Origin: Streptomyces sp. NBC_01235
GTDB lineage: Bacteria; Actinomycetota; Actinomycetes; Streptomycetales; Streptomycetaceae
Direction: 5' to 3'
DNA length: 64,000 nt
Assembly (NCBI RefSeq): GCF_035989285.1
Contig: NZ_CP108513.1
Span: 2,604,001-2,668,000, forward strand
This document shows, one piece after another, positions 24,902 to 35,888 of the stretch. The first letter of the stretch is position 1. Every line of letters begins with the position of its first letter. The notes beneath the pieces were generated by a model. The model saw only the letters and a program-made list of their open reading frames with translations, did no database searches and was not told where the DNA came from. A program made the position numbers and the translations under genes.

Positions 24902-25138
24902 TCAGTACCGGCTGCGGTCGTCCCGGTCGCGCAGCGCGCCGAGCGTTCCGGGGGCGGCGAAGCGGTTCGACAGGCGCACCCTGCCGCGGGCCTCGCGCAG
25001 GTCGAGGTTCGCCCTCGCCTCGACGCGGGCCGAGTCGGGGCCCTCGGGGAAGCGACGGCGGTCCCTGCGCACCAGGACCGTCACGGAGGCGGCGAGTACG
25101 AGCGGCAGCAGTACGGCGAAGGCTACGGCGATACCCAT
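24902..25138 (-). CDS. small membrane-anchored protein
   Basis: A 78-residue protein with one N-terminal transmembrane segment (residues 3-23, AVAFAVLLPLVLAASVTVLV), then a highly charged cytoplasmic tail rich in Arg, Asp and Glu. The start is ATG 25136-25138 behind GGGGGAG. No family known. It is divergent from the acyltransferase gene. Confidence 0.7.
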   Translation of the reverse strand: MGIAVAFAVLLPLVLAASVTVLVRRDRRRFPEGPDSARVEARANLDLREARGRVRLSNRFAAPGTLGALRDRDDRSRY

Positions 25139-25333
25139 GACTCCCCCGGTTTCACAGCGTTGTTCACATCATTCCGCCCAGGTGACGGGCGGGAAACGGC
25201 TGGGCCGTCCAGGTAAACGTACGTCAACAGTGCGTAAGACCTGGGTGACCCGATGTGCGTCACCCCCGGGGCGACGAGTATCGTCCTCACCTGCACAGAC
25301 TCATACCGTTTTCCCTTGGCATCGGAGGGCTCG

Positions 25334-26005
25334 TTGTCCCGCTTCGCGCTCATCAAGGCAGTGTTCGGACCGGTCATGCGCCTGATGTTCCGCCCCCGGG
25401 TCGAGGGCGCGGAGCACATCCCTGGCGACGGCCCCGTCATCCTGGCCGGCAACCACCTCACGTTCATCGACTCGATGATCCTGCCGATCGTGTGCGACCG
25501 GCAGGTCTTCTTCATCGGCAAGGACGAGTACGTCACCGGCAAGACCCTCAAGGGCCGGCTCATGGCCTGGTTCTTCACCGGGGTCGGCATGATCCCGGTG
25601 GACCGCGACGGCGGCCGCGGTGGCGTGGCCGCGCTGATGACCGGTCGGCGGGTGCTGGAGGAGGGGAAGGTCTTCGGGATCTACCCCGAGGGGACGCGGT
25701 CGCCCGACGGCCGTCTGTACCGGGGGCGCACCGGCATCGCGCGTCTGACGTTGATGACGGGGGCGCCTGTCGTTCCCTTCGCGATGATCGGCACGGACAA
25801 GTTGCAGCCGGGCGGGGCGGGGATGCCCCGGCCCGGCCGGGTCACCGTTCGGTTCGGTGAGGCGATGGAGTTCTCGCGGTACGACGGGATGGACCGGGAC
25901 CGGTATGTGCTGCGCGCTGTGACGGACTCTGTGATGACCGAGGTCATGCGGTTGTCCGGGCAGGAGTACGTCGACATGTACGCCACCAAGGCGAAGGCCG
26001 CGTAG
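25334..26005 (+). CDS. 1-acyl-glycerol-3-phosphate acyltransferase (PlsC family)
   Basis: A 223-residue acyltransferase. The catalytic H-x4-D motif is GNHLTFID and the glycerophosphate-binding motif is YPEGTRS; VPVVPFAMIG-like strands follow (APVVPFAMIGTDKL). The start is TTG at 25334, four bases after GGAGGG. Upstream in-frame ATG and GTG codons would add a hydrophilic stretch without a site. It should make phosphatidic acid from lysophosphatidic acid at the inner membrane. Streptomyces carry several paralogues, so the exact substrate is open. Confidence 0.87.
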   Translation: MSRFALIKAVFGPVMRLMFRPRVEGAEHIPGDGPVILAGNHLTFIDSMILPIVCDRQVFFIGKDEYVTGKTLKGRLMAWFFTGVGMIPVDRDGGRGGVAALMTGRRVLEEGKVFGIYPEGTRSPDGRLYRGRTGIARLTLMTGAPVVPFAMIGTDKLQPGGAGMPRPGRVTVRFGEAMEFSRYDGMDRDRYVLRAVTDSVMTEVMRLSGQEYVDMYATKAKAA

Positions 26006-26097
26006 CCCCTCCGGGGGCGGCCGTTCTTCGGGGGCGGGTGCCTTGTGTCTGGTCGCGCCCACGCGGTGGAGCCGCAGATCGACACGGCCCCGCGCCC

Positions 26098-27621
26098 CTA
26101 ACGTCCGTCGTCCAACCGTTGCCCGCGAAGCATGAACCACGCTGCTGCCGCCGTCGCGAGCAGCACGATCGCGCCTGCGCCCGCTGCCAGCGTCAGGCCG
26201 TCCACGAAGGCCGCACGAGCCGAGGACAGAAGTTCCTGAGCCGCTTTCGTCGGCAGGTGACCCGCCGCCTCCTCCGCGCCGCCCAGTGATTCGCGGGCCC
26301 CCTGCGGTGTGCCCGCCGGGGCGGGGAAGCCCCGGTACACGCCCGTCACGATCGAGCCGAGTACGGCGATGCCCAGGGCCGCGCCCAGTTCGTACGCGGT
26401 TTCGGAGACCGCGGAGGCCGCGCCCGCCTGGTCCTTCGGTACCGAGCTCAGGACGACGTCGGCCGTCACCGTGAAGGAGAAGCCGGCGCCCACGCCGACC
26501 ACCAGCAGGGCTGCTCCCAGCACGGGGTAGCCGGTGGACTGGGTGATCGTCGTCAGGGCGGCCAGGGCCAGGCCGATCGCCGCGAGGCCGCCGGAGACGA
26601 CGGCCCGTACCGAGAAGCGGCGGGCCGCGCGGCCCGCGATCAGGCCGGCCGCCACCGCGCCGATCGCGGCGGGCAGTTCGGCCAGCCCGGCCTCGAACGG
26701 GCGCCTGCCCTGGACGAGTTGCAGGTACTGGGAGAGGAAGAACACCAGGCCGGACAGGCCCAGGATGGTCAGCAGGTCGGCCAGGACCGCGCCGCTGAAG
26801 CCGCGGTTGCGGAACAGGCGCATGTCCAGCAGGGGCGCCGGGAGGGTCAGCTGGCGGCGGACGAAGCCGTACAGCGCTGCCGCGCCCAGCGGACCCGTGC
26901 CGAGCGAGGCCCAGGTGAGGCCGTGCGTGGCGGCCTCCTTGACGGCGTAGACGATGCCGATCACGCCGACCAGGGAGAGGACCACGCTCACCAGGTCCCA
27001 CGGGCCCGGGTTCGGGGTGCGGGACTCGGGGAGCGTCCTGATGCCGACGAGGACCAGGGCGACCATCACGGGCAGGTTGATGAGGAAGACCGAGCCCCAC
27101 CAGAAGTGTTCGAGGAGGAAGCCGCCCACGACGGGCCCGACCGCGGTGCCCGCGGAGGCCGTCGCGCCCCAGATGCCCACCGCCAGGCTGCGTTCGCGCG
27201 GGTCGTGGAAGAGGTTGCGGATCAGGGCGAGGGTGGCGGGCATGAGGGTCGCGCCGGCCACGCCGAGCAGGGCGCGGGCCGCGATCATCGTCTCCGGGGT
27301 CTTCGCGTAGGCGTTGAGGACCGATATCAGGCCGAAGGCCGTGGCGCCGACGAGCAGGATCCGCTTGCGGCCGATGCGGTCGCCGAGGCTGCCCATCGAG
27401 ACGAGCAGGCCGGCGATGACGAAGGAGTAGACGTCGCCGATCCAGAGGAGCTGGGTGCCGGACGGCTTGAGATCCTCGCTGATGTAGGGGGTCGCGAGAC
27501 CGAGGACGGTCGCGTCGACGGCCACCAGCAGCACGGCGAGCACGAGGACGGAGAGCGCGAGCCAACGGTCCGGACGCTTCACCGCCTCGGTCGTGGTCGC
27601 CGGCTGCAGGGTGCTGGTCAT
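26098..27621 (-). CDS. MFS drug transporter of the DHA2 (14-helix) type
   Basis: A 507-residue transporter with about 14 transmembrane segments. It has the family motif A loop GSLGDRIGRKRIL and the motif C-like segment GATASAGTAVGPVVGG characteristic of drug/proton antiporters. The start ATG (27619-27621) overlaps the stop of the upstream TetR gene by four bases (ATGA), so the two are co-translated. With its repressor it forms a self-regulated export unit; the exported compound is unknown. Confidence 0.92.
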   Translation of the reverse strand: MTSTLQPATTTEAVKRPDRWLALSVLVLAVLLVAVDATVLGLATPYISEDLKPSGTQLLWIGDVYSFVIAGLLVSMGSLGDRIGRKRILLVGATAFGLISVLNAYAKTPETMIAARALLGVAGATLMPATLALIRNLFHDPRERSLAVGIWGATASAGTAVGPVVGGFLLEHFWWGSVFLINLPVMVALVLVGIRTLPESRTPNPGPWDLVSVVLSLVGVIGIVYAVKEAATHGLTWASLGTGPLGAAALYGFVRRQLTLPAPLLDMRLFRNRGFSGAVLADLLTILGLSGLVFFLSQYLQLVQGRRPFEAGLAELPAAIGAVAAGLIAGRAARRFSVRAVVSGGLAAIGLALAALTTITQSTGYPVLGAALLVVGVGAGFSFTVTADVVLSSVPKDQAGAASAVSETAYELGAALGIAVLGSIVTGVYRGFPAPAGTPQGARESLGGAEEAAGHLPTKAAQELLSSARAAFVDGLTLAAGAGAIVLLATAAAAWFMLRGQRLDDGR

Positions 27622-28184
27622 GATTCCTCTCTCTGTTGTGCCGGATGCCGCAGTACGCCGCCGAGCAGCAGCTCGACGATCATGTGCTGGAAGTCCTTGG
27701 GCGCGCCCTTCCCGCACTGCACCATCCAGGCGCCGGAGGCCAGCAGGCCGAAGAGCGCCTCGCTGAGCCAGGCGGGCGTGAGGTCGATGCGGAACTCGCC
27801 GTCGAGCTGGCCACGCCGGAACAGCGCGCAGATGCGCTCGTCGATCCGGGTCCAGCCCTGGTTCTGTTCCTCGCCCTCGAACAGCTGGTTCTCGGTGTAG
27901 AGGAAGGCGAGCAGGCCGGCGGCGGACTCGATCTCGCCGACCAGACGGCGTACGGCGTCGCCCGCCGGGCCCTCGTCCAGCCGGGCCGCCTCCAGGGCGT
28001 TCTCGCACTCCGCGATGCCGAGGGCCTCCAGGGCGCGGACGAGCGCGTCGCGCCCGGCGAAGTGCCGGTGCAGCGTGGCCCGGCTGATCCCGGCCGCCTT
28101 GGCGACCTCGTCCATCGTCGCGGTGGACTTGCGGGCCAGCAGGGCGGCAGCGCTGCGGAGAACGTGGTCACGGTCGACGGCCAT
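27618..28184 (-). CDS. TetR-family transcriptional repressor
   Basis: A 188-residue regulator. The N-terminal helix-turn-helix reads ATMDEVAKAAGISRATLHRHFAGRDAL, then an all-helical ligand-binding domain. The start is ATG 28182-28184; an upstream ATG at 28211 lies inside a perfect inverted repeat and would move translation into the operator. It is the first gene of an operon with the MFS transporter, which it probably represses together with itself. Confidence 0.9.
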   Translation of the reverse strand: MAVDRDHVLRSAAALLARKSTATMDEVAKAAGISRATLHRHFAGRDALVRALEALGIAECENALEAARLDEGPAGDAVRRLVGEIESAAGLLAFLYTENQLFEGEEQNQGWTRIDERICALFRRGQLDGEFRIDLTPAWLSEALFGLLASGAWMVQCGKGAPKDFQHMIVELLLGGVLRHPAQQREES

Positions 28185-28202
28185 GAGACAACCATAGCCC
28201 GT

Positions 28203-28222
28203 GTGAGACATTCATGTCTCAC
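28203..28222. promoter_or_regulatory. TetR-type operator upstream of TetR-MFS operon
   Basis: Perfect 8-bp inverted arms GTGAGACA and TGTCTCAC separated by TTCA. A third half-site TGAGACA occurs at 28184-28190, at the start codon. The location just upstream of the TetR gene and the symmetry fit an autoregulatory operator. Confidence 0.75.
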
Positions 28223-28242
28223 TCTGGGGGCGCGTGACTCAC

Positions 28243-28296
28243 TGGCGTCGGCCGTCAGGGGTTTCTCAGTGGCGTCGGCCGTCAGGGGTTTCTCAG
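28243..28296. repeat. 27-bp perfect tandem duplication
   Basis: Two identical 27-bp copies (28243-28269 and 28270-28296), each starting TGGCGTCGGCCGTCAGGGG. The second copy contains the stop codon of the aldo/keto reductase gene (28293-28295). It looks like a recent slippage duplication at the 3' end of that gene. Confidence 0.85.
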
Positions 28297-29264
28297 TGCC
28301 AGGGCAGGCTGCCGCGCCGCTCCCAGTACGTCCGCGGGTCCTCCGTCAGCGCGGACAGCCGGTCGAGCTGGTCGTCGTCGAGGTCCACGACCGCCGCGTG
28401 CAGGTTGGAGGCGAGCTGGGTGACGGTCACGGCGCCGGAGAGAACCACGCCGGCCCAGGGTTGGCGCAGGATCAGGGCGAGGGCGACCGCGTCGCAGCCG
28501 AGAGAGGTCTCTCCCGCGACGGCCTTCAGGGCGTCCGGCGCGTACGGCTCCGCGAGGCGGCCGTTGGCCATGCCCTCCTTGACGATCACCGTGAGTCCGG
28601 CGTCGTGGGCCTCGGCGAGGGCGGGGCCGGCCGAGGTCTCCAGGGCGTTGTACGTCGACTGGACGGTACGGAAGAGGGGCTCGCCGTCGACCGTCACGGC
28701 GAGGGCGGCTCGGATGGCGTCGGCCTGGGCGGGGCCGCTGGTGGAGAAGCCGACGGTGAGGCCCCGGGCGGCGGCTTCGGCCAGTTTCGCATGGAGTTCC
28801 TTGTCGGTGAGGGCCGGGCTGTCCGGAGTCACCGAGTGGATCTGGTAGAGGTCGAGCCGGCCGCCGAGGAGTTCGCCCGTCTCGGCTCGCTGCCGTTCGT
28901 ACGTCGCGAGGCTGTGGTCCTTGACCTCGTGCTTCTCCGCGTCCGTGGACCAGTCGGCGGTGTAGGTGTAGCCCCACTTGCTGCCCACGACGATGTCGTC
29001 GACGTCGGGCCTGGCCTTCAGCCAGTCGGCGAGGAACTCCTCGGAGCGGCCGTAGGAGCGGGCCGCGTCGAAGTAGCGGACACCCTGGGCGTAGGCGGCG
29101 TCGAGGAGTTCGTGGGCGCGGGCGCGCAGCGTCTCGACGCTGCGGTCCTCTCCCAGGTCGTGGTCGCGGCCGAGGTTGATGTAGCCGGGGCGGCCGACGG
29201 CGGCGAGACCGAGTCCTAGGTGGCAGGTGGGGGTTGTCGCTGAGGCCAGTCGGGCGAAGGGCAT
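28293..29264 (-). CDS. aldo/keto reductase
   Basis: A 323-residue TIM-barrel oxidoreductase. It has GVRYFDAARSYGRSEEFLADWL with the catalytic Asp and Tyr, then VVGSKWGY with Lys, and YQIHS with His, completing the D-Y-K-H tetrad. NADPH is the usual cofactor. The substrate is unknown. The start is ATG 29262-29264 with GGAG upstream. Its stop lies in a tandem repeat. It stands alone next to argH, without visible link to arginine synthesis. Confidence 0.87.
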   Translation of the reverse strand: MPFARLASATTPTCHLGLGLAAVGRPGYINLGRDHDLGEDRSVETLRARAHELLDAAYAQGVRYFDAARSYGRSEEFLADWLKARPDVDDIVVGSKWGYTYTADWSTDAEKHEVKDHSLATYERQRAETGELLGGRLDLYQIHSVTPDSPALTDKELHAKLAEAAARGLTVGFSTSGPAQADAIRAALAVTVDGEPLFRTVQSTYNALETSAGPALAEAHDAGLTVIVKEGMANGRLAEPYAPDALKAVAGETSLGCDAVALALILRQPWAGVVLSGAVTVTQLASNLHAAVVDLDDDQLDRLSALTEDPRTYWERRGSLPWH

Positions 29265-29408
29265 CGCGGGCTCCGTTCGGTCGGCTCCGGTGCGGCGTGC
29301 GACCAACGTAACCCGCGATGACCTTCGGCGAGGACAGGGCGCCCGAGAGCTCGGGATGTACGGCTCTTCGGCGGGTGCGGGAGCGTTGTGGCTCTTCGCG
29401 CCGTTCCC

Positions 29409-29426
29409 GCGCCCCGTTCGGGGCGC
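29409..29426. terminator. hairpin after argH
   Basis: Perfect 8-bp arms GCGCCCCG and CGGGGCGC around TT, placed 6 bp beyond the argH stop on the minus strand. It is likely the terminator of the argG-argH operon. Confidence 0.7.
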
Positions 29427-29431
29427 TGCCC

Positions 29432-32109
<2,678 letters not shown>

Positions 32110-32142
32110 GGTTCCTCCTCGCAGTGCGTTCACCGACCTTCC

Positions 32143-32173
32143 TGCATGAGTATGCAGAGTTATGCATGATTCG
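32143..32173 (-). promoter_or_regulatory. ARG boxes upstream of argG
   Basis: An AT-rich stretch in GC-rich DNA holding overlapping symmetric sites TGCATGAGTATGCA and GAGTTATGCATGATTC. These match the Streptomyces ArgR-binding pattern (variants of CATGCATAACT...). Position 34-64 bases before the argG start is consistent with ArgR repression. Confidence 0.75.
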
Positions 32174-32334
32174 TCAATCCGGCACGATGGGGCCGCCCGC
32201 CCGGCTCGCTGCCCGGTTCCCGGCCCGGAGAACTTTTTGAAGGTGCTTTGAACAACGGCAACCGCTTACCCGTACTTCACACCGACGCTGGCGCCGCGTT
32301 TGTCAACCACTCCTGACCCAAGTGAGGCATCCCC

Positions 32335-33210
32335 ATGTCCAGGGCTCTTCCCAAGTACAACAAGCGTCGCGTGGCGATCATCGGCGGCGCCGCCGCTCTG
32401 GCCCTGACCGGTGCGGTGGTCGTGAACCAGGCCCTCGCCGGGGAGTCGTCCAACAGCGGCAGCACGACCAACGCCAAGACCCTCGCCAGCCCCGGCACCA
32501 TCACGTGCCCGGACGTGGCCTCGCAGCTGCCCGCGATCCCCGCCACCGCGCAGGCCGAGGTCGACCGCAACCTGGCCCTGCTCCAGACGCAGATCGACGA
32601 GGCCAACAAGCGGCTCGTCGACACGGTGGGCCAGGGCGGTGCGAACTTCGTGCAGAACGCGATCCTCGGCCCGCTGAAGGACAAGCGCGTGTCCACGATC
32701 GACCGCATCGCCATCTCGATCGGCCGCAAGGGCACCAAGCCGCAGGGCCTCGACGCGCTCGCACCGTGCACCCTCAACGCCGGCGGCGTCGCCGACACCG
32801 GCTCCGAGGCGGGCGCCGGCGCGGAAGCGGGCGCGGGCGACGCGGCCGAGGCGACGCCGAGCGAAGCGGCCACCACGCCGGCCGCCGGGGACGCCGCGGC
32901 GGGCGACGCGGCCGGCGTCGGCACGATCAGCTGCCCGGACGTCGCCTCGCAGCTGCCCGCGATCCCCGCCACCGCGCAGGCCGAGGTCGACCGCAACCTG
33001 GCCCTGCTCCAGACGCAGATCGACGAGGCCAACACCCGGCTCCAGAACACGGTCGGCCAGGGTGGTGCCAACTTCGTGCAGAACGCGATCCTCGGCCCGC
33101 TGAAGGACAAGCGCGTGTCCACGATCGACCGCATCGCCATCTCGATCGGCCGCAAGGGCACCAAGCCGCAGGGCCTCGACGCCCTGGCCGCCTGCACGTT
33201 GAACAAGTGA
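32335..33210 (+). CDS. secreted protein with two near-identical repeat domains
   Basis: A 291-residue protein. Residues 1-36 form a Sec signal (KRRVAIIGGAAALALTGAVVV, cleaved near ALA). Then come two copies of a domain of about 90 residues (58-148 and 200-290), each starting C-P-D-V-A-S and ending C-T-L-N, so each may form one disulfide between its end cysteines. A 50-residue Ala/Glu/Gly-rich linker joins them. The copies differ at only a few positions. Each has ILGPLKDKRVSTIDRIAISIG. The family is not recognised. It is preceded by no close gene and probably transcribed alone. Function unknown. Confidence 0.8.
   Translation: MSRALPKYNKRRVAIIGGAAALALTGAVVVNQALAGESSNSGSTTNAKTLASPGTITCPDVASQLPAIPATAQAEVDRNLALLQTQIDEANKRLVDTVGQGGANFVQNAILGPLKDKRVSTIDRIAISIGRKGTKPQGLDALAPCTLNAGGVADTGSEAGAGAEAGAGDAAEATPSEAATTPAAGDAAAGDAAGVGTISCPDVASQLPAIPATAQAEVDRNLALLQTQIDEANTRLQNTVGQGGANFVQNAILGPLKDKRVSTIDRIAISIGRKGTKPQGLDALAACTLNK
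32506..33201. repeat. 270-bp direct duplication inside the secreted protein gene
   Basis: Bases 32506-32775 and 32932-33201 are aligned without gaps at an offset of 426 bp. Most of the length is identical, including silent positions; the main differences cluster in two short stretches. The near identity of third positions suggests a recent duplication or continuing gene conversion. Confidence 0.88.
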
Positions 33211-33369
33211 CGTGACAGGCACGGTGGCCGCCCCGAGAAGCGCCGGCCGGGGCGGCCGCTGTGGCGTACGCGCCCGCACCCGCACCCCACCGCGGGTGCC
33301 CGCGCATCCACAAAGAGAATCGCGTATTTCCTTAGACAGGCGAAAGGTTTTCCCGGATCATCGTCAGAC

Positions 33370-33951
33370 ATGGGAAAGACCTACGAGTGCATCGACGGAC
33401 GGCTCCGTAAGTTCATCGAGGAGCAGCCCCTGTTCTTCACCGCGACCGCACCCCTGTCCGGCGACGGGACGGTCAACCTCTCCCCCAAGGGCCTCAAGGG
33501 CTCGTTCGCCGTGCTCGACGAGCACACCGTGGCCTACCTCGACTTCGCCGGCTCCAACGCGGAGACCATCGCGCACCTGAGGGAGAACGGCCGGATCACG
33601 CTGATGTGGTGCGCCTTCCAGGGACCGCCCAACATCGTGCGGGTGCACGGCCGCGGCGAGCCCGTCTTCCGTGACGACCCCCGCTTCCGGGAGCTCCTCG
33701 CCCACTTCGCCGACATCGACCCGACCCCGCACGGGCTGCGCGCGATCATCGTCGTGCACGCCGAACTCGTCCGGGACACCTGCGGGTTCGCGGTGCCCTT
33801 CATGACGTACGACGAGGACCGCCCGCTGCACGCGCAGCGGTTCGCGCGGGAGGACGACGCGTCGCTCAACGCGTACTTCGCACACAAGGAGCACGTCGCC
33901 ACGAGCCTGGACGGGCTGCCCGGACTGCCATTGCCGCTTCGTCCGATTTGA
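33370..33951 (+). CDS. PPOX-class flavin/F420-binding protein
   Basis: A 193-residue protein of the pyridoxamine phosphate oxidase-like split beta-barrel group. It shows FFTATAPLSGDGTVNLSPKG, AYLDFAGSNAETIAHLRENGRI and MWCAFQGPPNIVRVHGRG, typical of the PPOX domain. Members bind FMN or F420 and reduce small molecules; the substrate is unknown. The start is ATG 33370; the ribosome site is weak. It lies before a haem peroxidase gene, separated by 140 bp. Confidence 0.85.
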   Translation: MGKTYECIDGRLRKFIEEQPLFFTATAPLSGDGTVNLSPKGLKGSFAVLDEHTVAYLDFAGSNAETIAHLRENGRITLMWCAFQGPPNIVRVHGRGEPVFRDDPRFRELLAHFADIDPTPHGLRAIIVVHAELVRDTCGFAVPFMTYDEDRPLHAQRFAREDDASLNAYFAHKEHVATSLDGLPGLPLPLRPI

Positions 33952-34047
33952 CGCACATATGCTCTATGTAAAGACAGTCAATTATTGGGCCTCTTGGGGC
34001 ATTTGACGGAATTCACCCTTCCGCGATCCTCGTCCCCTAGCGTGGGC

Positions 34048-34077
34048 TCACACGTGCGCGCTCTCGCGCAGGTGTGA
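34048..34077 (+). promoter_or_regulatory. inverted repeat upstream of haem peroxidase gene
   Basis: A 30-nt inverted repeat with arms TCACACGTGCGCG and CGCGCAGGTGTGA around CTCT; one pair is mismatched. It ends 15 bp before the peroxidase start. It could be a leader hairpin or a regulator binding site. A TAGCGT -10-like box (34039-34044) lies just upstream. Confidence 0.5.
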
Positions 34078-34092
34078 ACACATGGGGGATTC

Positions 34093-35793
34093 ATGTTCCG
34101 ACCCGCACGCGAACCACAGAGCAAACGCCATGTCCGCTCCTCCTTCTACGTCGTCGGCGAGGGCATCCTCGCCGAGTCCCGGGACGGCCGGCCGGCGGAG
34201 CCGCTGACCGCCTCGACCGTGGCGGACCTGCGCAAGTTCCGCTTCTCCCGGCTCGGCCCCCACTCCAGGCCGGCCCAGCAGCTCGACCGGAACGCCCGCA
34301 CCGAACTGGCCAGGGCGATGACGGACCCCGAGCGGGACCAGCCCGACCAGCCGGGAGTCCCGTCGGGGTTCACCTACCTCGGCCAGTTCGTGGACCACGA
34401 CCTCACGCTGGACGCCACCGCGGTGCGCCTGGAGGACGAGATCACCGTCCGCCAGCTCCTGCAGGGGCGCTCTCCGGCCCTCGACCTCGACTCCCTCTAC
34501 GGCCTCGGGCCCGACCACCGCTTCGACCGCCGCTTCTACGAGGACGACGGGATCAGGCTGAAGACCGGGACGACCCAGGGTGTGCCGAACGACCCCTCCA
34601 TCGTGGGCCGGCCCCCCGCCGGGTTCGACCTGCCCCGGGCGGGCTCGGGCTCGCTGAAGTCCGAGCGGCGCCGGGCACTGATCCCGGACCCGCGCAACGA
34701 CGAGAACCTGATCGTCGCCCAGATCCACACCGCCTTCATCCGGTTCCACAACCGGGTGGTGGCCGACCTCGTCGGCAAGGGCGTGTCGAGCGCGGTCCTG
34801 TTCGAGTCGGCGCGCGAGACGGTCGTCAAGCACTATCAGTGGATGCTGCGCCACGACTTCCTGCGCAGGATCGTCGACCCCGAGATCGTCGAGGACGTGT
34901 TCGACAACGGCCGCCGGGTGTTCGAGCCGGCGCCCGGTGAGCACGACCTGCCGACCATGCCGATCGAGTTCTCCGTCGGCGCCTACCGGCTGGGCCACAG
35001 CATGGTCCGGGGCCGCTACAACTGGAACCGGGTCTTCGACCAGGGCCGCGGCACGTTGGAGCTGCTGTTCCGGTTCAGCGGCACCAGTGGCATCCTCTCC
35101 CCGCCTCCCGCCGACCCGGCGGACCCGGAGGCGGGCGATTTCGAGCGCCTGCCCACCAACTGGATCGCCGACTTCCGGCGGCTGTTCGCCTTCCAGGAGG
35201 CGGTACCGGAACGGCCCGAACTCCAGGTGCCCGAGGCCCAGTTCAACCTCGCCAAGCGCATCGACACCCTGCTCGTCAATCCGCTCGCCAACCTGCCGCT
35301 CGGTTCCTTCGGCGGCCGAGGCCGGCCGGCGCCCCCGGAGATCGAGCTGAACCTCGCCTTCCGCAACCTCACCCGAGCCTCGATGCTGCGGCTCGCGACG
35401 GGACAGCAGATGGCCGAGTACTTCATCGACCGGAAGGTCGACGTGGAGCCGCTCACCAAGGCCGACTTCACGCAGGGCGGCGGGGCGCAGCTCTCGTCCG
35501 AGCTCGCGGACGCGGTCGCCAAGCACGCCCCGCTGTGGTTCTACGTCCTGCGCGAGTCCGAGGTGAAGGGCGGCGGGAAGCTGACCGGCGTCGGCGGCCG
35601 CATCGTCGCCGAGGTGTTCCACCGGGCCATGGAGGGCAGCCGGCACTCGATCGTGCGCGATCCCTTCTGGCGTCCCTTCCTCAGCCCGGTCGAGGACCGC
35701 AACGCGAACGACGTCTTCGAGATGACCGACCTGCTGCTGTACGCCTTCGAGGGCCGGGCGGACCAGCTCAACCCGCTGGGTCCGGTGACCTGA
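34093..35793 (+). CDS. haem peroxidase of the animal peroxidase superfamily
   Basis: A 566-residue protein. The distal histidine is H102 in GQFVDHDLTLD, the proximal histidine is H302 in YRLGHSMVRG, and the catalytic arginine region is DPRNDENLIVAQIHTAFIRFHN. This matches bacterial members of the peroxidasin-cyclooxygenase superfamily. There is no signal peptide. Such enzymes use hydrogen peroxide to oxidise halides or organic compounds; the natural substrate here is unknown. The start is ATG 34093. It may form a stress-response pair with the PPOX gene before it, though an operon is not shown. Confidence 0.9.
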   Translation: MFRPAREPQSKRHVRSSFYVVGEGILAESRDGRPAEPLTASTVADLRKFRFSRLGPHSRPAQQLDRNARTELARAMTDPERDQPDQPGVPSGFTYLGQFVDHDLTLDATAVRLEDEITVRQLLQGRSPALDLDSLYGLGPDHRFDRRFYEDDGIRLKTGTTQGVPNDPSIVGRPPAGFDLPRAGSGSLKSERRRALIPDPRNDENLIVAQIHTAFIRFHNRVVADLVGKGVSSAVLFESARETVVKHYQWMLRHDFLRRIVDPEIVEDVFDNGRRVFEPAPGEHDLPTMPIEFSVGAYRLGHSMVRGRYNWNRVFDQGRGTLELLFRFSGTSGILSPPPADPADPEAGDFERLPTNWIADFRRLFAFQEAVPERPELQVPEAQFNLAKRIDTLLVNPLANLPLGSFGGRGRPAPPEIELNLAFRNLTRASMLRLATGQQMAEYFIDRKVDVEPLTKADFTQGGGAQLSSELADAVAKHAPLWFYVLRESEVKGGGKLTGVGGRIVAEVFHRAMEGSRHSIVRDPFWRPFLSPVEDRNANDVFEMTDLLLYAFEGRADQLNPLGPVT

Positions 35794-35888
35794 CCGGCCG
35801 GCGGGACAGGTCCTGGGGGAGGCGGCGCCCCGCACGGTCGGCCCACTCCGGGGTGCCGGTGCCGCCTCCCCCCTCTAGCGTCTGGATC

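Noticed and set aside
32266..33285. Long minus-strand frames opposite the secreted repeat protein
   Set aside because: They mirror the duplicated plus-strand gene. The plus strand has a start, signal peptide and clean domain repeats.
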